Assembly: GCA_944385065.1 (NCBI GenBank)
Contig: CALWVX010000126.1
Location: 1-5,167 of the forward strand
Length of the DNA: 5,167 bases
From: an uncultured Oscillospiraceae bacterium
GTDB lineage: Bacteria; Bacillota; Clostridia; Oscillospirales; Oscillospiraceae
Direction of reading: 5' to 3'
The notes beneath the pieces were generated by a model. That model had not been told where the DNA came from, did no database searches, and was given only the letters and a program-made list of their open reading frames with translations. Within the stretch, counting starts at the first letter, position 1. Each line of letters opens with the position of its first letter. The position numbers were made by a program, and so were the translations under genes. Below, in pieces: positions 1-4,132 of the stretch.

Positions 1-38
1 CCCCTCTGCTTACGGCGGAACTCCGGCCAAATTTGCAT

Positions 39-66
39 GTTTACATACATTTATTGGAAATTTTGC
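39..66. repeat. 28-bp imperfect direct repeat, copy 1
   Basis: This stretch matches 4030-4057 in the same orientation at 25 of 28 positions, including an unbroken shared run of 18 bases, ATTTATTGGAAATTTTGC. In both places CAGCAAAAA and then a GC-rich hairpin follow 20-30 bases to the right. Read on the minus strand, each repeat therefore lies just past a terminator-like hairpin. It could be a dispersed genomic repeat tied to gene ends, or a duplication bounding the cassette between the copies. The sequence alone does not decide. Confidence 0.7.
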
Positions 67-97
67 CCCACCATGCCCGTTTCCCCCTCCAGCCAGC

Positions 98-130
98 AAA
101 AAGAGAGGCCGTCGGCACAAGCCGACGGCC
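98..130 (-). terminator. Terminator-like hairpin at the left end of the palindromic element
   Basis: A perfect 10-bp stem (107-116 with 121-130) closes a four-base loop. On the minus strand it is followed by TCTCTTTTT, which fits an intrinsic terminator. It could end transcription that passes leftwards through the 43-codon gene at 489-620 and the palindromic element. The same stem recurs at 337-360 without a T-tract, so it may simply be part of the repeat. Confidence 0.5.
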
Positions 131-364
131 TGAGACTGTCGAAAAAGTGACAAAGCCACTTTTTCGAGTTAGGCTGCACGAAATTTTCACCTCGATTTCT
201 TGCGAAATTGTCGGCAAAAATTTCGCGAGAAGTGTCATTTCCGAGGCACATGTCCCCGGAAATGACAGGATTTCATTTTATTCCGTCGTCTGCGGACGAC
301 GGAACTCCTTGCAGGAGGGCTTTTTTGACAAGCTGAGGCCGTCGGCACCAGCCGACGGCCTCTC
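103..364. repeat. 262-bp inverted-repeat element made of consecutive hairpins (MITE-like)
   Basis: The ends are perfect 14-bp inverted repeats, GAGAGGCCGTCGGC at 103-116 and its complement at 351-364. An imperfect ITR continues inward for about 45 bases, with roughly 37 matching. Each end carries the same self-complementary 10-bp hairpin (107-130 and 337-360). Between them are four further unrelated stems: 139-149/157-167 (11 bp), 197-209/219-231 (13 bp with one G-T), 233-243/257-267 (11 bp) and 281-290/295-304 (10 bp). A weak 5-bp stem at 305-317 is followed by GGCTTTTTT. Bases 179-187 can also pair with 217-225, an alternative to the 13-bp stem. No convincing gene is present and no target-site duplication is evident. 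A non-autonomous mobile or dispersed repeat is the best reading; a structured RNA is the alternative. Confidence 0.65.
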
Positions 365-488
365 ACTTTCGTTCCGGGGAAAAGGGGGGAGGGGGCTCTC
401 TTCGGTTACAGCTCCACTTCCACCGGCTCATCCAGGGCAACGGGGCCCCCGATATAGGCCTCCGTCACCGCGCCGCCCTTCCATCCTG

Positions 489-620
489 TCAGGAACCCCC
501 ATTGCCCGGGAAATTCCGTCTGACAAACAGCCGCAGAGACTGCACAATCAGCTTCTGCTGCGGCTCCCCCTTCTCCGGGAAGATACAGCGGACCCGCAGC
601 GCCTGCCCCTCTCGTTTCAT
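489..620 (-). CDS. Small hypothetical protein, 43 residues
   Basis: The ATG at 620 is preceded by a near-ideal ribosome binding site, AAAGGAGG, eight bases upstream, which fixes this start over an in-frame upstream extension. The 43-residue product is basic, with LRVRCIFPEKGEP near the N-terminus followed by a predicted helix, LIVQSLRLFVRR. It has one cysteine, no signal peptide and no membrane segment. I have an unverified impression that short proteins with an RVRCIFP-like segment occur in accessory regions of related Clostridia; the function is unknown. It lies about 70 bases downstream of the operon terminator on the same strand, so it needs either read-through or its own promoter, and I see no clear promoter. 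It may be a remnant of a longer gene: an open frame at 406-468 with a GTG start follows it in another phase. Confidence 0.45.
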   Translation of the reverse strand: MKREGQALRVRCIFPEKGEPQQKLIVQSLRLFVRRNFPGNGGS

Positions 621-628
621 GGCCGCTC

Positions 629-636
629 CCTCCTTT
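629..636 (-). promoter_or_regulatory. Strong ribosome binding site of the 43-residue ORF
   Basis: AAAGGAGG on the minus strand, eight bases before the ATG at 620, nearly matches the full anti-Shine-Dalgarno complement. It is the main reason to treat the short ORF as translated. Confidence 0.6.
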
Positions 637-690
637 CCGCTCCAGGTAATCTTATGCGGGAGCGGCCCCGGACTTGTCACCTCCCCGCGC

Positions 691-719
691 AAAAAAACCG
701 CGCCAGGATCCCGGCGCGG
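691..719 (-). terminator. Intrinsic terminator of the sigma-factor operon
   Basis: A 7-bp all-GC stem (698-704 with 713-719) with an 8-base loop is followed on the minus strand by seven T residues (697 to 691). It lies 30 bases past the stop codon of the secreted-protein gene and marks the end of the four-gene operon. Confidence 0.85.
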
Positions 720-748
720 GCCTTGGGTGGTATGGAACGGTTCCGGGG

Positions 749-1168
749 TTATCTGCCTGTGACGTAGGATGTCTTTGTTCTGGTGTCGCGGCCTGCGTCG
801 TTCTCCGCAAAAATGGTTACCACAACTTTATATTCTACGCCTGCCTCCCCATCGCAAGCAATATCATTGCGATGACGCGGAACGTTGGTCGAGCTCATTC
901 CTTCATCGTCCTCATCTAGACTCTCTACCAACTGCCAGTCAGCACCTTCTTTTTCATATACCTCAATGCTCTCACATCCGATTTTATTCATAACATTGTT
1001 TCCAGTAACTGAAATGGATACCCAAATAATATCCGTTGTCGGGATTACATCTACATAATATGAGCTAATCTGATCACTGGCCCGGTCAGATACAGCAAAC
1101 ACTGTGCCTACCATTGAACACAGGCATGCAATTATCAACGTAAACGCAACCAGGTTTCTCTTTCTCAC
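749..1168 (-). CDS. Small secreted protein of unknown function, 139 residues
   Basis: The N-terminus is a typical signal peptide: MRKRN, a hydrophobic core from about residue 7 to 22, and a probable cleavage after VFA near residue 25. The mature part, about 114 residues, is acidic and rich in beta-strand-like segments (DIIWVSISVTG, SIEVYEKEGADWQLVE, VEYKVVVTIFAE). It has two cysteines (65 and 105) that could form a disulfide. The pattern suggests a small Ig- or fibronectin-like beta-sandwich, but I do not recognise a named family. Translation starts at GTG with AAGGGGG seven bases upstream. It follows the DUF4367 gene by 25 bases and precedes the operon terminator, so it is very probably co-transcribed with the sigma factor. 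Like the 3' end of its neighbour, most of the gene is AT-rich compared with the rest of the window. A role as output or ligand of the sigma system is inference. Confidence 0.8.
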   Translation of the reverse strand: MRKRNLVAFTLIIACLCSMVGTVFAVSDRASDQISSYYVDVIPTTDIIWVSISVTGNNVMNKIGCESIEVYEKEGADWQLVESLDEDDEGMSSTNVPRHRNDIACDGEAGVEYKVVVTIFAENDAGRDTRTKTSYVTGR

Positions 1169-1193
1169 AGTATATCCCCCTTAATCACATGAA

Positions 1194-2066
1194 TCACACG
1201 GTTTGAATTAATTCTGTTACATCCAAAGATTTATCATCCGTCCAAATCGAGTATTCTAAACTATCTGATAGCCATACTACTTTTGTAGTCCCATTATTGC
1301 TGAACACATAGTATGTAATTCCATTCAGTTCAAATGTTTCTACCTGCGTCTCATCTTTTTCGTGTAGGGCAACAGGTAGTCTATTGTAGTAGTGTATGGC
1401 TTGGAATCCAATAAACGTGTCCTCTTTTTCATATCCAAGTAATAAATCCGCCTCTCCATTGGCTGAACCAACATAAAAATCAGAATATATCAGTTCAAAC
1501 CCATCCGGAATCTGCGGGAAATACAACGTCTGCCCCTCCGCCTCCAGAATGGTCCGCATCTCCTCCCATTCCTCCGGAGGCTGAACCGCAGAGGTCTCCT
1601 GACCGCCAATCTCTCCGAAGCTGAACACATCCTCCGTCCATCGGGCCATGGCTCCAAACAGGTCCCAGCCGGCCGCCTGAACCATCATCATTCCCCCCAG
1701 GAGACAGACGGTTATCAGCGCGGCTGTCAGACTCCATCTGAGGACTTTGCGCAGCCGCAGCCGCCTGCCCTTCTTCCGGTCCTCGCCGGGGGAATCCGTG
1801 CGAAATGTCTTTACGGTCCGGGCCAGGTCGTCATAGGCCTGCTCCGCACCGGGATGGGGCGGAACCGGCGCCTTCTGTTCCAGCGCGTCCAAATATCTCT
1901 GAATCACCTCCTCATCATAGGTCTCCTCCGTCATGTCGTCCAGCGCCCGCTCCAGGGCGTCGGCCAGCTGGGAGGGCGACATGGCGTCCAGGTCTTCCGG
2001 GGAAAGGTTTTGAGGATTCTCGGGCTTGTCGACGGATTGGATGGGATCATGCTCGGGAGATTTCAT
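1194..2066 (-). CDS. DUF4367-type membrane protein, probable anti-sigma factor/sensor
   Basis: A 290-residue single-pass membrane protein. Residues 1-105 are a charged, probably cytoplasmic region (LSPEDLDAMSPSQLADALERA) ending in a basic stretch, RKKGRRLRLRK. Residues 111-131 form the membrane helix. A short WDLFGAMARWTEDVFSFG segment follows, and residues from about 180 to the end resemble the extracytoplasmic DUF4367 domain (PQIPDGFELI, YYVF, then a C-terminal SLEYSIW...ELI). Such proteins often lie next to ECF sigma genes in Clostridia and are thought to act as anti-sigma factors or sensors; no zinc-binding HxxxCxxC anti-sigma motif is present. The ATG at 2066 has a GGGGGGAG Shine-Dalgarno close upstream. 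The gene lies 87 bases after the sigma gene. Base composition changes sharply near 1500, at about residue 189, where the ectodomain begins. Confidence 0.8.
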   Translation of the reverse strand: MKSPEHDPIQSVDKPENPQNLSPEDLDAMSPSQLADALERALDDMTEETYDEEVIQRYLDALEQKAPVPPHPGAEQAYDDLARTVKTFRTDSPGEDRKKGRRLRLRKVLRWSLTAALITVCLLGGMMMVQAAGWDLFGAMARWTEDVFSFGEIGGQETSAVQPPEEWEEMRTILEAEGQTLYFPQIPDGFELIYSDFYVGSANGEADLLLGYEKEDTFIGFQAIHYYNRLPVALHEKDETQVETFELNGITYYVFSNNGTTKVVWLSDSLEYSIWTDDKSLDVTELIQTV

Positions 2067-2130
2067 CCTTCTCCCCCCTTTCTGCGCTCCCTACTTTCTT
2101 ATGTCCGGAGCACGGCGTTCTGTTGCAGGC

Positions 2131-2156
2131 CGCGAAAAATTTTCCTGCGGGTTTCA
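2131..2156 (-). promoter_or_regulatory. Candidate ECF-type promoter overlapping the sigma stop codon
   Basis: On the minus strand TGAAAC (2156 to 2151) is followed by exactly 16 bases, including an A/T run just before the -10, and then CGCG (2134 to 2131). Firmicute ECF sigma factors such as SigW use TGAAAC-N16-CGTA, so the -35 is exact, the spacing fits and the -10 matches in part. The TGA of the -35 is also the stop codon of the sigma gene. The site would give extra, autoregulated transcription of the DUF4367 and secreted-protein genes. The motif is short and could be chance. Confidence 0.35.
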
Positions 2157-2630
2157 GCTCTCCTCCATGTACGTCCTGCACCGCGCCACCGCTCTCGACA
2201 CGCGGCTTCTGCTCCCGGACTCGGAGATCCCCAGGCGGTCGGCGATCTCCCGATAGTTCAGGCCCTCCTGAAACCGCCAGAGAAGGACGGTGCGGTCATC
2301 CTCCGACAGCTGTCTGGGCAGGAGCAGTTCCAGCGACAGCTCCGGTTCCCCGCCCGACAGGGAGGAAAACAGCTCCAGCGGGAGCTGCGGGTGGCGCGCG
2401 GTCTTTCTCCGCTCGTTCAGCGCCAGATTCCGCACGGTAATCATCAGCCAGCCCTCCGGCTTGGGATGGGAGAGGAGCGTCTGCTGCTGCATCAGGGCCA
2501 GCAGAAAGACGTCCTGGACCAGATCCCGGGCCGTCTCCATGCCGCCGGTCAGGCGGTATGCGACTTGAATCATTCTCTCGTAATGCGCCTCATACAACTG
2601 CTGCAAAAATGAATTGAACAATTCTGCCAC
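2154..2630 (-). CDS. ECF-family RNA polymerase sigma factor
   Basis: A 158-residue protein of normal ECF length. Region 2 spans about residues 10-77, with YEAHYERMIQVAYRLTG, the core-binding segment ARDLVQDVFLLAL (34-46) and the promoter-melting part PEGWLMITVRNLALNERRK. Region 4 spans about 105-155, with LSEDDRTVLLWRFQEGLNYREIADRLG and the recognition helix of its HTH near residues 135-148. It should direct RNA polymerase to a small regulon in response to a signal relayed by the membrane protein encoded next. The start is a GTG at 2630 with GGGAGAGGGG upstream; the first internal Met lies inside region 2 and cannot be the start. It begins 22 bases after the XRE gene stop, so the two are probably co-transcribed. 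Confidence 0.93.
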   Translation of the reverse strand: MAELFNSFLQQLYEAHYERMIQVAYRLTGGMETARDLVQDVFLLALMQQQTLLSHPKPEGWLMITVRNLALNERRKTARHPQLPLELFSSLSGGEPELSLELLLPRQLSEDDRTVLLWRFQEGLNYREIADRLGISESGSRSRVSRAVARCRTYMEES

Positions 2631-2652
2631 GGCCCCGCACCCCTCTCCCGGC

Positions 2653-2988
2653 TCAACTCAGTTCATAATCCTTCAGCGCCCGGCACAGCTCAATCGCCAG
2701 GCCGAGCTTCTTCTCGTCCATTCTCTCCGTCAGATCCAGCAGCTTCTGACGGTCCGCCGTGTCCTTCGCCCGCGCCAGGGTGCTGCCCAGCAGCGTATTG
2801 CAGTCCACCTCCAGCGCGTTGGAAATCGCGACCAGGGTCCCCAGGCTCAGCTTGGTATGCGCGTTTTCGATGTGGCTGATATGCTGGTCGGAAACATGGA
2901 TCAATTCGGCCAGATCCTTCTGTTTCATGCCCCGGCTCTGCCGACAGCGGCGGATATTCTGTCCGATTTCGCGATAATCAAGTTCCAT
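2653..2988 (-). CDS. XRE-family helix-turn-helix transcriptional regulator
   Basis: A 111-residue protein with a Cro/cI-type HTH at residues 8-65: IGQNIRRCRQSRGMKQKDLAELIHVSDQHISHIENAHTK is the classical five-helix pattern (broken here: IGQNIRRCRQSRG, then MKQKDLAELIHVSDQHISHI), with helix 3 around SDQHISHIE. The C-terminal 40 residues are helical and may dimerise or bind a partner. It is the first gene of the operon and probably represses or gates its own promoter and therefore the sigma factor. GGAG lies 11 bases before the ATG, a long spacing. A two-codon ORF, ATG-ATA-TAA, sits between them and its stop overlaps the start as TAATG. A TATAAT also overlaps the start codon, so the real start of transcription needs mapping. 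Confidence 0.92.
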   Translation of the reverse strand: MELDYREIGQNIRRCRQSRGMKQKDLAELIHVSDQHISHIENAHTKLSLGTLVAISNALEVDCNTLLGSTLARAKDTADRQKLLDLTERMDEKKLGLAIELCRALKDYELS

Positions 2989-3075
2989 TATATCATATTC
3001 TCCAAAACCGTAAAGTCTATGGGCGAGATTAGCCTTTTTAGATATAGTATCTCGATTGTTTCCGTTTGATAATGG

Positions 3076-3103
3076 ATTATATGGGCAGAACCGCCTTTAT
3101 GAA
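3076..3103 (-). promoter_or_regulatory. Candidate promoter of the XRE-sigma operon
   Basis: On the minus strand TTCATA (3103 to 3098) and a perfect TATAAT (3081 to 3076) are separated by 16 bases, giving a leader of about 80 bases before the XRE start. The leader contains a 6-bp dyad, CGAGAT at 3024-3029 and ATCTCG at 3049-3054, that could be an operator or a stem. A second box pair, TTTACG-N16-TATAAT, overlaps the XRE start codon and is a weaker candidate. Confidence 0.4.
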
Positions 3104-3144
3104 TATACTTTTGGACAACTCCCATTTCACCGGCCGTTTTTTCC

Positions 3145-3188
3145 GGCAAATGAAAATTCATGCCGGGAGGCATGGATTTTTATTTGCC
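3145..3188 (+). other. Long 20-bp hairpin in the divergent intergenic region
   Basis: Bases 3145-3164 pair with 3169-3188 around a GGGA loop with no unpaired bases. The two non-Watson-Crick pairs are G-U in plus-strand RNA (3152:3181 and 3158:3175) but would be C-A and A-C mismatches in minus-strand RNA, so the fold favours a plus-strand transcript. A competing stem, 3143-3147 plus 3150-3154 with 3157-3166, uses some of the same bases. Its role is unknown: structured leader, small RNA or dispersed palindrome. Confidence 0.5.
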
Positions 3189-3484
3189 TCTTTGGGGACC
3201 CGCCGCCGCCCCCCCGCCGGGCGGTCTCCGCAGTCCTGGGCGGCTGTCCGTCCGCCCGGGCGGAACAGGAGGCGGAAGTGGGAAACGGCGGGCTTTTTGA
3301 ATAAAAATTGGGCCGGGCTGCAACAAAACACACCGGCTGAGACATATAACGATATGTACCGCGACGAACTGCCGCCAACGACGCCCCCCTGTTCCGCGCT
3401 CTTCCGTGCCCTTCGCGGCGCACCGTCGGCCCAACGGCAGAGCGCGCCGGATTCGTGCCGTTTTCAGGAGAAACAGGGAGGAGC
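3189..3484. other. GC-rich intergenic stretch without a recognised gene
   Basis: Open frames exist on both strands here but they are Pro/Arg/Ala-rich, lack ribosome binding sites and resemble no family I know. The only structure I see is a 9-bp stem with one G-T pair at 3235-3243/3252-3260, and a dyad at 3342-3357 listed separately. Confidence 0.5.
3342..3357. promoter_or_regulatory. Perfect 6-4-6 dyad, candidate operator
   Basis: ACATAT-AACG-ATATGT is a 16-bp perfect inverted repeat in otherwise GC-rich sequence. Its size and symmetry suit a Cro/cI-type HTH dimer. It overlaps TATAAC, a possible -10 for the plus-strand genes starting at 3520, though no good -35 is visible. Either of the two HTH proteins in the window could be the binder; this is inference. 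Confidence 0.35.
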
Positions 3485-3519
3485 ATGCAAATGAGGCGTG
3501 ACCCAATGCAGGAGTCTGG

Positions 3520-3636
3520 ATGTCTAATTGCGCGGGGGCGGTGCAGGAGCGGACATGCCCGTATGACAAGCTGTTAGAGAGCGACGAATTTTGCCGTAAT
3601 CGCTGCAGGGGAGAACTTTATGGCGAAATCGGTTAA
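3520..3636 (+). CDS. Small cysteine-rich protein, 38 residues, overlapping the next gene
   Basis: The ATG at 3520 has AGGAG five bases upstream. The 38-residue product begins MSNCAGAVQERTCPYDKLLE and ends with GELYGEIG. It has four cysteines (4, 13, 25, 29) spaced CX8CX11CX3C, which could bind a metal, and an acidic middle, LLESDEF. I do not recognise the family. Its last 17 bases overlap the start of the 74-residue HTH gene in a different phase, so the two are probably translationally coupled. The protein-like composition, good ribosome binding site and overlap argue that it is real, but its shortness means chance is not excluded. A partner or sensor role for the HTH protein is speculation. 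Confidence 0.5.
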   Translation: MSNCAGAVQERTCPYDKLLESDEFCRNRCRGELYGEIG

Positions 3637-3844
3637 TCGCTATCTATCCGAACTTCTGGACGCATACCAGGAACTCACCCACAGGACCTGCACTGAGATG
3701 GCACTGGACTTCGACATCACCCTCTCCAATCTCTATCTGTACCGAACCGAACAGGGGAATCCCCGGGCGTCGACCATTGACAAGATTGTCAACGGGGTGG
3801 AGCTGAACTGTCCGGACGCGTTTCACTCGGTCAGCCGGTGGTAG
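3620..3844 (+). CDS. Small helix-turn-helix protein, 74 residues
   Basis: A compact single-domain protein that resembles a minimal XRE/Cro-like DNA-binding domain. An N-terminal helix (VNRYLSELLDAYQEL) leads to a probable HTH at about residues 23-65: CTEMALDFDITLSNLYLYRT, then GNPRASTIDKIVNGVEL, matching the usual end of XRE domains where helices 4-5 follow a Gly-Asn/Arg-Pro loop. Two cysteines (24 and 64) are present. The start is well supported by AGGGGAG seven bases before the ATG. It overlaps the upstream 38-residue ORF by 17 bases and is transcribed divergently from the operon on its left and convergently with the dehydratase gene on its right. No clear terminator follows it. It may be an accessory-element regulator; its target is unknown. 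Confidence 0.75.
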   Translation: MAKSVNRYLSELLDAYQELTHRTCTEMALDFDITLSNLYLYRTEQGNPRASTIDKIVNGVELNCPDAFHSVSRW

Positions 3845-3899
3845 CGGCCGGCGGCCCCGCTCCGCCCCTTCCGTTTACAATACCGGCGGCGGGACATAT

Positions 3900-3918
3900 C
3901 TCCCCTTGATCAGGGGAG
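3900..3918. repeat. 7-bp inverted repeat in the convergent intergenic region
   Basis: CTCCCCT and AGGGGAG flank TGATC. No T-run follows on either strand, so it is not a standard terminator; nearby CTAAAGGGGAAGG can compete for the CCCC arm. It may be a fragment of a dispersed palindromic repeat. The rest of 3845-4029 shows nothing else I can support. Confidence 0.35.
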
Positions 3919-4029
3919 TCGGCCTAAAGGGGAAGGCTTCGCCGGGGACCACAATAACTCCTAATTCCTATCTCATATCTCCACTCTTTCCACCCCCTAC
4001 CCCTCATGGGTAAACGGCTTTTGTGGGAC

Positions 4030-4057
4030 GTTACCATATATTTATTGGAAATTTTGC
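4030..4057. repeat. 28-bp imperfect direct repeat, copy 2
   Basis: This is the partner of 39-66, same orientation, differing at three positions. CAGCAAAAA and a GC-rich hairpin follow on the right, as at copy 1. Here it clearly lies just past the terminator of the minus-strand dehydratase gene. Confidence 0.7.
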
Positions 4058-4081
4058 GGGACTGCGCCCAAATTTGACAGC

Positions 4082-4116
4082 AAAAACAAGGCCGCCGGGA
4101 ATCCGGCGGCCTTGTT
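4082..4116 (-). terminator. Intrinsic terminator of the dehydratase-activase gene
   Basis: A perfect 14-bp stem (4085-4098 with 4103-4116) with a four-base loop, GC-rich in the middle. On the minus strand it runs into a T-rich tract, TTGTTTTTG. It starts 16 bases after the stop codon at 4133. Confidence 0.9.
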
Positions 4117-4132
4117 CCGTATATAGATCTTT

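Noticed and set aside
39..66. Conserved peptide-like match (LLEIL) encoded by both direct repeats
   Set aside because: The frames around it are short or unlike known proteins and the differences change amino acids; the similarity is better explained at DNA level.
103..364. CRISPR-like or tandem repeat array
   Set aside because: Apart from the two end copies the hairpins differ in sequence and spacing, and there are no regular spacers.
33..767. Long plus-strand open frame of 244 codons
   Set aside because: It runs through the palindromic element, antisense to a terminator and to an ORF with a strong ribosome binding site. It has no ribosome binding site of its own and the product is Arg/Pro-rich with no family likeness.
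1805..2612. Plus-strand open frames of 211 and 252 codons
   Set aside because: They are antisense to the convincing sigma-factor and DUF4367 genes; high GC keeps the opposite frames open.
3066..3494. Plus-strand 142-codon frame and the opposing minus-strand 119- and 129-codon frames in the divergent region
   Set aside because: They lack Shine-Dalgarno sites, cross the hairpin and dyad, and have biased Pro/Arg/Ala composition typical of chance frames in GC-rich DNA.
3485..3577. 30-codon plus-strand ORF starting just after GGGAGGA
   Set aside because: Spacing to the first ATG is only about two bases, the product is Arg/Gly/Cys-rich without pattern, and it overlaps the better-supported 38-codon ORF.
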